33,735 nt of DNA from Natronomonas sp. CBA1123 (GCF_009741925.1 NZ_WPCC01000035.1:1-33735), one strand, 5' to 3'. Shown: positions 1 through 7,816, counted from the stretch's first letter. Program-made: numbers and translations. The notes: a model not told the origin generated them from the sequence alone.

Positions 1-760
1 CTCGTCGGTGGACGCCTCCGGCAGCGATGGGCCGACGGCAAGTCGCCATCGGGTCGCGTCGCGCGCTGAAGTCGCCCGTCGACCGCCGCGCTGGAGTTCC
101 GGACAGCGACGTGGTGACGGTGGGGGACGGTCCGGGGGTGCCGTCTGTCCGGGGGACGGTCGGGAGCGCGGCTTCGGCGGCGACCGCGACCGCTTCCGTC
201 GCACGACGGGCGCGCCGTCGGACGACTCGCTCGGGAAACAGCCACGCTTCGAAGCGGGCACGAAGCGACTGGTCCGGTGGGTCGACGTGCTCGGAGAGGA
301 CGCTGGCGGCGACAGGGTCGTCCGTCCACTCGCCCGATTCCAGCAGGCCATCGACGGATTCGGCGGCGGTCCCGCCCTGTGTGAGCGCGCCGACGAGCGT
401 ATCACGGAGCGCCGGCCGGACGACGTCGATGCCGTCCTCGACGGTCCCCTCACGGCGTGCCGTCTCGCCCGCACCATCGAGGATGCGGGCGAGTGCGACA
501 CTCGAGAGTGGATACTCGCTTGCGACTTCTTCGGGCGGAGGCGAAGCGAAGGGTTCCGTAGACGACCGCCTTCCGTCGGCGGTCGAATCGGGAGGCGCCC
601 TGATTTTCAGCGCGGCCAACAGCAGTGCGAGGAGCGCGACAGCGACGAGCAAACCGGTTTCGACCGTCGAGGAACTCGGCCACTCGGCAAGTACGGCAAG
701 CGCGACACCGACCAACACGAGGACGAACCCGGCGACGGCGGCGAGCAGTTGGCGTCTCAC
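1..760 (-). CDS. Small membrane protein of a MoxR/DUF58-type operon (DUF7269-like), 3' end outside window
   Basis: A minus-strand frame opens with GTG at 760, overlapping the stop of the DUF4129 gene (stop 757-759), and stays open to the window edge (about 253 residues). Two hydrophobic segments (about residues 4-24 and 37-52) are followed by a soluble, arginine-rich part. The overlap and order (DUF4129 protein, then a small two-helix protein) match haloarchaeal operons that continue with DUF58 and MoxR-like ATPase genes; this is family knowledge and those genes are not in view. The last 55 or so residues look odd. Peptides recalled from the family (GQTAP, then RTVP and VDGRLQRA) appear in the two other frames around C-runs near 148-177, so one or two base errors or real frameshifts may lie there. 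DUF7269 is a recollection, not a search result. Confidence 0.6.
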   Translation of the reverse strand, partial: MRRQLLAAVAGFVLVLVGVALAVLAEWPSSSTVETGLLVAVALLALLLAALKIRAPPDSTADGRRSSTEPFASPPPEEVASEYPLSSVALARILDGAGETARREGTVEDGIDVVRPALRDTLVGALTQGGTAAESVDGLLESGEWTDDPVAASVLSEHVDPPDQSLRARFEAWLFPERVVRRRARRATEAVAVAAEAALPTVPRTDGTPGPSPTVTTSLSGTPARRSTGDFSARRDPMATCRRPIAAGGVHRR

Positions 761-2865
761 TGCTCTTCACCCCCGCCGCGTCGTCGGATGGCTTCGTAGG
801 CGTCGGCCGCACGCGAGCGGACGGCCGCCGACAGCGGGCGGTCGCCGTACTCCACTTCCCGGAACAGTCGCGTCAGTTCCGCGACCGGTCGGCGGGGGAA
901 CCCCTGTTCGACCGCGGCAGCGGCTATCTCCTCGGGAGTACTCGAGCGCCATCGGTTCGGAGCGACGAGTCGGGCAAAGCCACGCCACAGCGCGCGAATC
1001 GAGCGACCGTCGTCGGTCACGTGACCCGGCGTGGCCGAGGCACTCTCGCTGGCGGTGGGGCCGTCAGCGTTCGAATCGTCGACAGAACGGCGACGGAACG
1101 CGAGAGCGACGGCGACGACGAGCGTGACCGTCGCTCCGAGAACCGCACCGAGGCCGTCGGCGACACGATAGCCGATGGCCGTCGCTCCAACGCCCGCCAC
1201 CGCGAGGGCGATGACGATCGGGTTCCGAACGGTCCGTCGGATACCGCCGGCCGTCGAGCGGAGGACCTCGCGCAAACGCTCGAAGAGCTCGGATGCCGAC
1301 CGCGGGAACGACATGAGACGTGCTGCTGCGCTCTGCACGGTCGCCGCGACAGCCGACGCGAGGCGCCCGATGTCGTCGGCCAGACGGAGTACGTTGCGGT
1401 ACGCCGACTCGACGAGCGACGACCACAGGCGTCGGAGCAGGCTGGGAAGGCGGCGGACGTTCGTGGCCGCGCGAACGGCGGTGACGCCCAGCCAGCGGAG
1501 CGTCCCGCCAGCCGTGGTGGCACCCTTCGTAACCGACCGCCGCCACCGGTAGAGGGCGATACCGACGACGACGGCAATCACCGAAGCGAGCGCGACGTAT
1601 CGGCCGGTCGGTCCGTAGAGGCCGTCGGCGACGACGACTGCAGCGACGGCGGCGACACCGGCAGCGACGGGTGCCACGCCGCGGCGACCGCGGATGCGGT
1701 AGGCGGCTGCTGCGAGCAGCGCGACGACGAGGGCGAAGACGCCCGCCGGAACGGCGTAGTGGGACGCGACGCTGGTCGTCGCCCGCTGGTCCGCAGTCTC
1801 GACCGCTATCGTTGTGGTCGGATTCAACGGTACGTCGACCGTGCGTCGACCGTCGGCACCGGTCGTCCCGCGGCGTTCACCGCCGACGAAGACGGCGGCT
1901 TCGGTCGGTTCGTTCCCCAGTCGAGCGATGACGTCGCCCTCGGTTCCCGGGAGCGCGAGGAGGTTCTCCGAGCGGAGCGACGCCGACAGCAGGAGTACGT
2001 CGACCCGTTCGGCCCCCGCGAAGTCACCGCGGACGACGCGGACCTGGAATCGTTCCGTTCCGTCTTCGGGGACCGCGACGGTCGCGGTGCCGTCGGCGTC
2101 GGTTTCGCCAACTGATTCGCCGTCTACGAAGACCCCGGCGCCGCGGAAGGGTCGGCCGTCGATTGCCGACTCGACGGTGAGCGTGTCGCCTGGGTAGGGC
2201 CGCCCGCGAACGTCGACCGTGACGGTACCGTCGACCGGGTAGGTGACGCTCGCGTTCGGCGTAACAGTCCCCTGGGCCGCCGCAGCGACCGAGAGGGCCG
2301 GGAACCCTGCGGGCGACGACAGGTCCGGAGCGCCGCCTTGGCGGACGCTGTCGGTGCTCGCACGGCAGTCGGGGCGCCCCGGAACGTCGACCCGAATCGT
2401 GAGTTCGCGCTCGTAGGGGACCGACCCGGTCACCTCGCCGTCGGCGTTCGTGGTGCCGACGCGCTCGCCGTTGAACCACACGGGCGCGTCGGCGAGCGGC
2501 TCGCCCTCGTAGGTGACCCGCGCCGTGACCTCGCCGCCGGGTTCCGGCTGACGGTCGAGACCGATAGAACAGCGCGGCTCGGTGCGCGTGGGTTCGCCGT
2601 CGTTCTCCGGGAGGAACCACTCCAGGAGTTCGTACAAATCGAAGGTGCCGTCGGGGGCTTCTCCCGAACCGCCGGTACCGGGATTTTGGCCCGTCGAGTC
2701 GCTCTCGCCTGAGTCGTCCCCGGAGCCAGCGCCGCCCGACGGCGCGACGACGGGGACGAGGAAGGCGGCGACGACGAGTGCGACCGCAGCGAGGACGACG
2801 AGACCGACCTGTGCGGTGCTGGTGGTCTCGTCCGTGCTCTCCGGGGACGGCGCGTCGTCGTTCAT
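757..2865 (-). CDS. DUF4129 domain membrane protein with Ig-like ectodomain repeats
   Basis: This 702-residue protein starts at the ATG at 2865. One membrane segment (about 19-41) leads into a Gly/Ser/Asp linker and an extracellular region. That region holds at least three Ig-like or carboxypeptidase-regulatory-like repeats (about 98-165, 220-290, 300-358), each with a 'G-DG' turn. Three more segments follow (about 371-391, 396-415, 423-440), then an amphipathic Arg-rich cytosolic stretch, two further segments (549-566, 570-591) and a C-terminal soluble domain (about 625-695) typical of DUF4129. The stop overlaps the next gene's GTG, implying translational coupling. Such proteins sit with transglutaminase-like, DUF58 and MoxR proteins and are thought to act in envelope or surface-protein assembly; that role is inferred. 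An upstream in-frame start is possible, but the TATA-like element at 2926-2934 argues for 2865 with a short leader. Confidence 0.85.
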   Translation of the reverse strand: MNDDAPSPESTDETTSTAQVGLVVLAAVALVVAAFLVPVVAPSGGAGSGDDSGESDSTGQNPGTGGSGEAPDGTFDLYELLEWFLPENDGEPTRTEPRCSIGLDRQPEPGGEVTARVTYEGEPLADAPVWFNGERVGTTNADGEVTGSVPYERELTIRVDVPGRPDCRASTDSVRQGGAPDLSSPAGFPALSVAAAAQGTVTPNASVTYPVDGTVTVDVRGRPYPGDTLTVESAIDGRPFRGAGVFVDGESVGETDADGTATVAVPEDGTERFQVRVVRGDFAGAERVDVLLLSASLRSENLLALPGTEGDVIARLGNEPTEAAVFVGGERRGTTGADGRRTVDVPLNPTTTIAVETADQRATTSVASHYAVPAGVFALVVALLAAAAYRIRGRRGVAPVAAGVAAVAAVVVADGLYGPTGRYVALASVIAVVVGIALYRWRRSVTKGATTAGGTLRWLGVTAVRAATNVRRLPSLLRRLWSSLVESAYRNVLRLADDIGRLASAVAATVQSAAARLMSFPRSASELFERLREVLRSTAGGIRRTVRNPIVIALAVAGVGATAIGYRVADGLGAVLGATVTLVVAVALAFRRRSVDDSNADGPTASESASATPGHVTDDGRSIRALWRGFARLVAPNRWRSSTPEEIAAAAVEQGFPRRPVAELTRLFREVEYGDRPLSAAVRSRAADAYEAIRRRGGGEEQ

Positions 2866-2925
2866 CCGTACACCCTGTTTTCGCGTTCGGGGACCGCTTC
2901 GGTGTGTACGTTGTGCCGTTCTTCG

Positions 2926-2934
2926 GTATAAAGT
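2926..2934 (-). promoter_or_regulatory. TATA-like element of the DUF4129 operon
   Basis: On the minus strand an AT-rich box (CTTTATACC) lies about 65 bp before the ATG at 2865, predicting a start of transcription near 2900 and a leader of about 35 nt. It is the only good box in the 206-bp gap 2866-3071, which otherwise shows nothing recognisable. Confidence 0.45.
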
Positions 2935-3071
2935 GTCGGGCGGACTGAAAACGTGAGAGTAGCCGAGCAGGGCCGTCACGCGCTGTCAGGGCGGCGTGGG
3001 GAACAGACCTGACGGTAGCTAGGTGAAAACGGGAAAACGTCGAAGGGGTGGTTCGACGGTGTGTAGCCGAG

Positions 3072-3716
3072 TTACGCCGTGAGGTCGGTGTTCTCGGTCG
3101 CGTCCTCGACCTGTTCGGAGACGTCCTCTATCTGCTGTTGGACGGTGTCAGCCTGCTCTTCGAGTTGTTCCTGGATGCTGTCGAGTTGCTCGTCGAGTTG
3201 GTCCTGGAACTCCTCGGAGCGCTCGTCGAGCTGCTCCTGGAGGTCCTCGATGGACTCTTGGAGGTTTTCGAGGGCGTCGACGGTCTGGTCTTCGAGGTCT
3301 TCACTGGCTTCGAGCAATTGGGAGACCTGTTCGTCGAGGGTCTCGAGGAAGTCCTCGAGGAGTTCGTCGACAGACTCGTGGCCGTCGTCGAGGTTCTCCT
3401 CGATGGTGTCGAGGGCGTCGGACTGGTTGGCTTCGAGTTCGTCGAGCTGCTCGTCGAGGGTCTCACGAACGTCCGCCAGCACGTCCTGGTCGCCGGGGAC
3501 GGCCGATTCGATGGCGTCGAAGTAGGCGTCGACGCCCGTGCGGACGAGGTCGTTACTGCGCTCGGAGAACTGTCGGGTCGTGTCGAAGCTCTCGACGAGA
3601 CGCTCGTTGACGTTCTGCTGGAACTCGACGCCGGACTCGATGGCGTTCTGGGTCTGTTCGAGCGTGCTGCGCTGGAAACTGAACATCGTGCTGACCGCGG
3701 AGTCGTTTTGGCTCAT
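3072..3716 (-). CDS. Phasin-like acidic coiled-coil protein
   Basis: A 214-residue protein starting MSQNDSAV at 3716. The first 75 residues form a helical domain with aromatic and hydrophobic positions (FSFQRSTLEQTQ, then VEFQQNV). The region from about residue 80 to 205 is almost entirely a Glu/Asp/Gln/Leu coiled coil with degenerate 7- and 11-residue repeats of the type 'LDEQLDEL' and 'LQEQLDER'. No catalytic motif or membrane segment is present. The N-terminal pattern resembles polyhydroxyalkanoate granule-associated phasins and PhaE-like proteins, but no PHA synthase is nearby, so function is only suggested. Other options are a structural or chemoreceptor-like coiled coil. It has a strong leaderless promoter with an ordered repeat array upstream. 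The start is well supported by the TATA distance; the open frame upstream runs through the promoter and is not coding. Confidence 0.8.
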   Translation of the reverse strand: MSQNDSAVSTMFSFQRSTLEQTQNAIESGVEFQQNVNERLVESFDTTRQFSERSNDLVRTGVDAYFDAIESAVPGDQDVLADVRETLDEQLDELEANQSDALDTIEENLDDGHESVDELLEDFLETLDEQVSQLLEASEDLEDQTVDALENLQESIEDLQEQLDERSEEFQDQLDEQLDSIQEQLEEQADTVQQQIEDVSEQVEDATENTDLTA

Positions 3717-3740
3717 TGTAATTGAACTAACGCGTCCCGA

Positions 3741-3752
3741 CCATATAAACTT
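3741..3752 (-). promoter_or_regulatory. TATA box of the phasin-like gene
   Basis: Minus-strand AAGTTTATATGG is centred about 30 bp before the ATG at 3716, the spacing expected for a nearly leaderless haloarchaeal transcript. It is one of the best TATA/BRE matches in the window and implies strong expression. Confidence 0.75.
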
Positions 3753-3787
3753 TACCACCAAATACCACTCAATACCAAGAAATGGTA
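3752..3787. repeat. Phased TACCA repeats upstream of the phasin-like promoter
   Basis: Immediately upstream of the BRE/TATA, AATACCA occurs at 3761-3767 and 3771-3777, exactly 10 bp apart. A related TACCACC lies at 3753-3759, and an inverted TGGTA at 3783-3787 faces the TACCA at 3773-3777 across 5 nt. Repeats spaced by one helical turn on the upstream side of a TATA box look like an activator-binding array; the protein is unknown. Confidence 0.5.
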
Positions 3788-3866
3788 ATAATCGTCTATC
3801 TTCTGGCGGCGAGGGGTCACCGACAGGGGCCAGAGGCTTGTAGCGACGGCCCGATAGACGATACGG

Positions 3867-4904
3867 ATGAGCAACGCAGCATCACTTCAGGAACTGCTGT
3901 CGGGAGCCTCCGAACTCACCATCGTCTGTCACAACAACCCCGACCCGGACTGTCTCGCGAGCGCGCTGGCGTTGGGACGAATCGCCGCCAAGGTGGGCAT
4001 CGACGAACGTCGCATCGTCTACAGCGGCCGAATCAGCCACCAGCAGAACCGGGCGTTCGTCAATCTCCTCGAAATCGACCTCAAGCCGTTCGATGCTGCC
4101 GCCATCACCGAACGCCCCGAGGACTCGTTGCTCGCGTTCGTCGACCACGCGGTTCCGGGGGCGAACAACGAGGTGCCCGAGGGGACGCACGTCGACATCG
4201 TCATCGACCACCACCCGAACGACGACATCGACGCGACGTTCGTCGACCACCGCGAGGAACTCGGGGCGACGGCAACCATCCTCGCGGAGTACGTCGAAGA
4301 ACTCGACGTGGAACTCGACACGCCCCTCGCGACCGCGCTGCTGTTCGCGATACGGCGCGAGACGCTGGGCTTCCTCCGAGGGACGACACCCGCCGAGTAC
4401 GAAGCCGCCGCCAGACTGCACGACCACGCCGACCGCGGACTCCTCCGAGAACTCTCCTCGCCATCGGTCACCGGGGCGACGGTGGACGCCATCGCCGACG
4501 CCATCGACAACCGAACCGTCCGCGGCGCCGTCCTCATCACTCACGTCGGCCGGACGACCGAACGGGATGCCCTGCCGCAGGCCGCCGACTATCTCGCCAC
4601 GCTGGAGGGCGTCGAAACCGCCATCGTCTTCGGCATCATCGACGAGTCGATTCACATCAGCGCCCGTTCGACGGACGCACGAGTCAACATCGGTGACGTC
4701 CTCTCGACGACGTTCGATGAGGTCGGAAGCGCCGGCGGCCACCGAGAGATGGCCGGTGGGGAGATTCCGCTCGGCATCTTCGCCGGCTACACCAGCGACG
4801 ACACAACGCTCGTCGACATCGTCGCCGCCGTCGTCACCGACCGACTTCTCGATGGATTGGGGTTAGTCGAATCCGAGAGCCGAAAAGAGACAACAGAGGA
4901 GTGA
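3867..4904 (+). CDS. DHH/DHHA1 family phosphoesterase
   Basis: This 345-residue soluble protein has the full DHH architecture. The N-terminal metal motif HNNPDPD is at residues 22-28, an aspartate motif (FVDHA) at 91-95, and the family signature DHHPND at 114-119. The DHHA1 domain ends with a GGHREMAGG loop at about 290-298. The family includes NrnA-type oligoribonuclease/pAp phosphatases and cyclic-dinucleotide phosphodiesterases, using two Mn2+ ions to hydrolyse phosphodiester or phosphomonoester bonds. No TrkA-N or membrane domain is fused, unlike several haloarchaeal paralogues. The GGH motif suggests a nucleotide substrate, but the exact one cannot be assigned. It is divergent from the phasin-like gene across a 150-bp gap and appears monocistronic. 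Confidence 0.9.
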   Translation: MSNAASLQELLSGASELTIVCHNNPDPDCLASALALGRIAAKVGIDERRIVYSGRISHQQNRAFVNLLEIDLKPFDAAAITERPEDSLLAFVDHAVPGANNEVPEGTHVDIVIDHHPNDDIDATFVDHREELGATATILAEYVEELDVELDTPLATALLFAIRRETLGFLRGTTPAEYEAAARLHDHADRGLLRELSSPSVTGATVDAIADAIDNRTVRGAVLITHVGRTTERDALPQAADYLATLEGVETAIVFGIIDESIHISARSTDARVNIGDVLSTTFDEVGSAGGHREMAGGEIPLGIFAGYTSDDTTLVDIVAAVVTDRLLDGLGLVESESRKETTEE

Positions 4905-4931
4905 CCGACCGAAGGGTCGAAGCGCCCGCTG

Positions 4932-5267
4932 TTACCCCTGTGCAGTCAGCGAATCGAAGGCCGCGGGGTTCTCCCAGAGTTCGTGTAACGTCCCGGCCGC
5001 GAGAAAGCGCGTGGGTGCCGTCACCCACTCGCTCGTCACCGCCGCATCGGGTTCGGGAGCGTCGGTAGTGAACCACCACGCGACGTACCGACCGTCGTCG
5101 AGTCGCGCCGTCGGATACGACTCCCGGTCGACGATGATGTCGATGCGCGTGTTCGACTCGACGGGCGGCTGTTCGTCCGTGTCGGCGCCGACGCTGACCT
5201 CGACGGGAACGTGACCGTCGGTTCCCGATGTCGGACGCTCGCCGTCATCCGTATCACGAGGCGACAT
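4932..5267 (-). CDS. Uncharacterised acidic haloarchaeal protein
   Basis: A 111-residue protein if started at MSPRDTDDG (5267). An upstream in-frame ATG at 5294 would add nine residues, but a T-rich TATA-like stretch at about 5295-5305 sits about 30 bp before 5267, favouring the shorter form. The first 40 residues are a low-complexity acidic tail. Residues 45-111 form a compact domain with strands (RIDIIVDRESYPTA) and two tryptophan-rich stretches (YVAWWFTT and ELWENPAAF). No known catalytic motif is visible and I do not recognise the family. It lies tail to tail with the DHH gene (27 bp between stops), so the two are separate transcription units. Confidence 0.7.
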   Translation of the reverse strand: MSPRDTDDGERPTSGTDGHVPVEVSVGADTDEQPPVESNTRIDIIVDRESYPTARLDDGRYVAWWFTTDAPEPDAAVTSEWVTAPTRFLAAGTLHELWENPAAFDSLTAQG

Positions 5268-5401
5268 GCTGTGGAGTATCGGCTTGGACGGCATCGTACA
5301 AAAAGACCAGTCGGCCACGCGTCTGACGGGGCCGAAAGGACCGATGCGAACGCTGGCCAGCTGGACGAACAGCGTGGTGTCCAGACCCCGTTTCGCCCGT
5401 C

Positions 5402-5410
5402 CAATTTAAT
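5402..5410 (+). promoter_or_regulatory. TATA-like element of the PPOX-fold gene
   Basis: An AT-rich box (CAATTTAAT) centred about 28 bp before the ATG at 5434 fits a leaderless transcript. Confidence 0.6.
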
Positions 5411-5433
5411 GAGGACGGAGTCGTATACGACCC

Positions 5434-5916
5434 ATGACAATCGACGAGCTCGCCGACCACGGCGTCGAACGCATGGACGAGGAGACGATTCGGGAGTTCC
5501 TCGAAACGCAGGGCACTGGTGTCCTCGGCCTCCCGACCGAGCGACTGCCGTACATGGTGCCACTGTCCTACGGATTCGACGGCGAAACGAACCTCTATTT
5601 CACCTACGTCGTCGGGGACGTAAGCCAGAAGGCGCTGTTGACCGAGGAAACCGCCGCGGCCAGCTTCCTGGTGTACTCCGCCGATACCGAGTACATGTGG
5701 AGCAGCGTCAGCCTCGAAGGTATCATCAGTCGAGTCCCGGAACGGGAGTGGGATTCGCTCGGGGACGCTCTCGAACCACTCCAGCGCCCCGAGGCGCTGA
5801 ACGACGCGAGCGAATCGGAGGATGTCGCTGTGTACCGGTTCGAGATACAGACCCAGACGGGAATCAGACACGCCGGAACCCCACCGGAGATGGACCCGGA
5901 TTCCTCCGAGAACTGA
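5434..5916 (+). CDS. Pyridoxamine 5'-phosphate oxidase-fold, FMN-binding family protein
   Basis: A 160-residue protein of the split-barrel flavin-binding fold. After a short N-terminal helix (MDEETIREFLETQGTGVLGL) come the strands PYMVPLSYGFDGETNLYFTY, VGDVSQKALL and AAASFLVYSA, the usual order in which the FMN phosphate and isoalloxazine are bound. Haloarchaea carry many copies; most are probable flavin- or F420-dependent reductases of unknown substrate and not vitamin B6 enzymes. The acidic C-terminal tail is typical of halophilic proteins. It is monocistronic, with its own TATA element and a T-rich stretch 10 bp after the stop. Confidence 0.85.
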   Translation: MTIDELADHGVERMDEETIREFLETQGTGVLGLPTERLPYMVPLSYGFDGETNLYFTYVVGDVSQKALLTEETAAASFLVYSADTEYMWSSVSLEGIISRVPEREWDSLGDALEPLQRPEALNDASESEDVAVYRFEIQTQTGIRHAGTPPEMDPDSSEN

Positions 5917-5925
5917 GTCCAGCAC

Positions 5926-5939
5926 TCGTTTTTCGTTTG
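5926..5939 (+). terminator. T-rich probable terminator after the PPOX-fold gene
   Basis: A run (CTCGTTTTTCGTTT) begins about 10 bases after the stop at 5916. Archaeal polymerase terminates at such T-tracts without needing a hairpin. The rest of the gap to 6081 holds nothing I recognise. Confidence 0.4.
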
Positions 5940-6081
5940 ATTGAGTAGCGCGACACCGAACGCTGGGCCCGCTTCCTCTGCTCCCGCTACGAAGCGGACG
6001 AATCAACCGCGTACCGCCAGCAGGGGGAGGCACCACCCAACTCTCACGGGAGGGCGTGCCTTCGAGTTTCGATTGTTCGCC

Positions 6082-6936
6082 TTACCGGTAGTCCTCGAGC
6101 ACCGATGCCACGTAGTCCCGGCCGCCACGGTGCCAGTAGAGACCGACCACCCGGAGCGATTTCTCGACGCGATATGGGACGAGCCCGTGCTTCTCGCAGA
6201 ACACCTCCCAGAACGTTTGGACCGTCTCGCGATCCTCGCGATTCCCGATGTCGACATCGAGGTCGCCGAGGGCTTCCGTCACCGCAAACAGCGTGTGGTC
6301 GACTGGCAGCGAGACCCATCCCATCCCCGCCAGCGGCGCAACGCAGTCGTGCATCAGCCGCACCCAGAACGGCGTACTGACGGCGTCCGCGATGCCCGGC
6401 AAGTCGGCGCCGCGGACCAATCGCGCCGCATGGGGCGCGACGTAGTCGGCCTGGCGCAGGAGTCCCTCTGGGCCCCCATCGAAGCGCTCGTACAGCGTGA
6501 CGGCGGAGGTGAACCACCAGTGGGCGTCGTAGGCGTCCATGATATCGAGCCGATTGAAGAACGCCTCGAGTTCCTGTTCCCCTTCGGTGGCGACCAGCCG
6601 ATGTGGGTCGTACACCCACTGATGCTGTTGCCAGAGGGTCTTACAGACGCGCCAGAACCCCACCCGTCCGATCTGCGGTTTGGGACGGCCGGATGGATGG
6701 GCGTGAAACGGGACGAGCGACAGCGTCAGGAACCGAGCGGCCTCGGTTGTCGTGAGGTCCAACTCCTCGACGACCGTGTACTCCGGGAGCGAACGATTCG
6801 CGAAGAAGTCCGCTCCCGCCTGTTCGGCGTGTTGGAGTCGCGAGACGAGCGCCAGTAGTTCCGGCTCGTCTCGAATCATCGCTACCGTCCGCTCGAACCG
6901 AATCCCTGTAATGGTTTGGAGCCACCCTGCTCGCAT
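6082..6936 (-). CDS. Uncharacterised protein, possibly HhH-GPD-like
   Basis: A 284-residue protein from MRAGWLQ at 6936; a GTG at 6963 would add nine residues. The open frame extends to an ATG at 7095, but the TATA box (6998-7005) lies inside that extension, so it is not coding. The protein is rich in Trp, His and Phe (GFWRVCKTLWQQHQWVYDPH, DAYDAHWWFTSAVTLYERFD) and wholly helical in appearance, without membrane segments. Near the C-terminus, GADLPGIADAV followed some 35 residues later by VSLPVDHTLFAVTEALG recalls the hairpin and 'PVDxH' catalytic segment of HhH-GPD DNA glycosylases (AGOG group), but no conserved lysine can be fixed by eye, so I treat it as unknown. It has its own promoter, divergent from the block at 7113-8758. 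Confidence 0.75.
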   Translation of the reverse strand: MRAGWLQTITGIRFERTVAMIRDEPELLALVSRLQHAEQAGADFFANRSLPEYTVVEELDLTTTEAARFLTLSLVPFHAHPSGRPKPQIGRVGFWRVCKTLWQQHQWVYDPHRLVATEGEQELEAFFNRLDIMDAYDAHWWFTSAVTLYERFDGGPEGLLRQADYVAPHAARLVRGADLPGIADAVSTPFWVRLMHDCVAPLAGMGWVSLPVDHTLFAVTEALGDLDVDIGNREDRETVQTFWEVFCEKHGLVPYRVEKSLRVVGLYWHRGGRDYVASVLEDYR

Positions 6937-6997
6937 CTGCCGTTCGAGGGGAGGTTGTGACACTCGAACTCGAATTCGCTCCGTTCGATGGGCCGGG

Positions 6998-7005
6998 ATA
7001 TATAA
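6998..7005 (-). promoter_or_regulatory. TATA box for the gene at 6082-6936
   Basis: Minus-strand TTATATAT predicts a transcript start near 6975, giving a 12-nt leader to GTG 6963 or about 40 nt to ATG 6936. It decides against the longer open frame starting at 7095. Confidence 0.65.
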
Positions 7006-7086
7006 TGGACAGGAAGACGGAGATGGCCACCTTAGGGAACATGACGTTCGGGGGTCGCAGATGGAGCCCCCATCCACCGCAAATTT

Positions 7087-7134
7087 AATGCCCATAGAGC
7101 ATATATTAGAATGTGATTATGTTTAATGGGCATT
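7087..7134. repeat. Inverted repeat AATGCCCAT...ATGGGCATT around the 7113 promoter
   Basis: A perfect 9-bp inverted repeat has its left arm at 7087-7095 and right arm at 7126-7134, separated by a very AT-rich 30-bp spacer. That spacer contains a second TATA-like sequence (CATATATTAG) and the GTG start at 7113. Each arm is preceded by TTT (TTTAATG in both), so there is also a short direct repeat. It may be an operator, an RNA hairpin over the start codon, or a recombination scar. Confidence 0.5.
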
Positions 7135-7475
7135 TTGAGTTGGCAGGGACGAGTGTCGAATACGGGGATGTTGGGTTTCTCTTCCCCGTCGATGAACTTG
7201 ATGCGACTGTGATCAAGCACCGGGACGCCCAACTCGCACTCGCCGGTGTCGATGGATCCGACGTCATCGTCGTTGCCCCGACGAGCCTCGCAACGAGTTA
7301 CCTCCTCACCCAGCACACGCTCACCGTAATCCCAGTCGACGGTCTCTCTACTGCAGTCCGAGCACGAATCGCCGAGGAAATCGACGCATCCATCGAGGCG
7401 TTCGACCTCGTTCAAATCGGCAAGTGGAACAAAGACAGCCCGAACCACTCGCTCGCGGAATTCACGGGCGCCTGA
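7113..7475 (+). CDS. Uncharacterised small protein upstream of the ADP-ribosylglycohydrolase
   Basis: A 120-residue protein. GTG at 7113 is chosen because the AT-rich element at 7081-7089 is about 28 bp upstream; ATG at 7119 is the alternative. It begins FNGHFELAGTSVEYGDVGFLFP, has a hydrophobic beta-like centre (SDVIVVAPTSLATSYLLTQHTLTVIPVDG), then a helix (VRARIAEEIDASIEAF) and a Trp-containing tail. The alternating pattern looks like a small alpha/beta domain. It is less acidic and has less biased codons than neighbouring core genes, suggesting accessory origin. I recognise no family. It is followed at 52 bp by another small gene, in line with the ADP-ribosylglycohydrolase. Confidence 0.7.
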   Translation: MIMFNGHFELAGTSVEYGDVGFLFPVDELDATVIKHRDAQLALAGVDGSDVIVVAPTSLATSYLLTQHTLTVIPVDGLSTAVRARIAEEIDASIEAFDLVQIGKWNKDSPNHSLAEFTGA

Positions 7476-7527
7476 GCACTGACTCGTGAACTACGGACCG
7501 GACAAGCCGAGCAATGCGTGACTCCCG

Positions 7528-7806
7528 ATGACTGATACACTCGAACCCCTCGCCGAAGAGTACCCGGAGGCCACCCCGTACATCCAGCAAGCCGTCGACG
7601 AGCACGGCGAAGAGTGGGTCTTGGAACACTACTACGAGCAACTCCACCCACTCGGGAGAGTAATGACAATGCCCGAAAAAGACGAACTTCCGTTCTACGA
7701 TGCGGACGAACACGACACGATGACGAAAGAAGAACGAGTCGAGATGTACCAAGCGTTGGCAGCGTATCGAGAGAACCTCCGTACGGGGACGAAACCCGAC
7801 GAGTGA
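7528..7806 (+). CDS. Uncharacterised 92-residue acidic protein
   Basis: A small, strongly acidic, all-helical protein with many aromatic residues: an N-terminal part YPEATPYIQQAVDEHGEEWV, a middle segment LEHYYEQLHPLGRVMTMPEKDELPFYD, and a C-terminal helix KEERVEMYQALAAYREN. No metal-binding or catalytic motif is evident. It lies between an unknown gene (52-bp gap) and the ADP-ribosylglycohydrolase (43-bp gap) in the same direction. The hydrolase also has its own TATA-like box, so co-transcription is possible but not certain. It could be a partner or adaptor protein, but nothing in the sequence proves that. Confidence 0.7.
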   Translation: MTDTLEPLAEEYPEATPYIQQAVDEHGEEWVLEHYYEQLHPLGRVMTMPEKDELPFYDADEHDTMTKEERVEMYQALAAYRENLRTGTKPDE

Positions 7807-7816
7807 CTGCCACCGT

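Noticed and set aside
625-2115. A 496-residue plus-strand frame rich in Arg and Gly opposite the DUF4129 gene
   Set aside because: Basic, low-complexity sequence unlike halophilic proteins, opposite a clear membrane protein gene.
3072-3530. Tandem DNA repeats in the coiled-coil gene as a repeat array or CRISPR
   Set aside because: The repetition follows codons for E, D, Q and L heptads, is imperfect in length and sequence, and has no spacers.
6936-7095. Extended N-terminus of the 6082 gene starting at 7095
   Set aside because: The extension contains the TATA box at 6998-7005 and has unhalophilic composition (CSLRWPSPSSCP).
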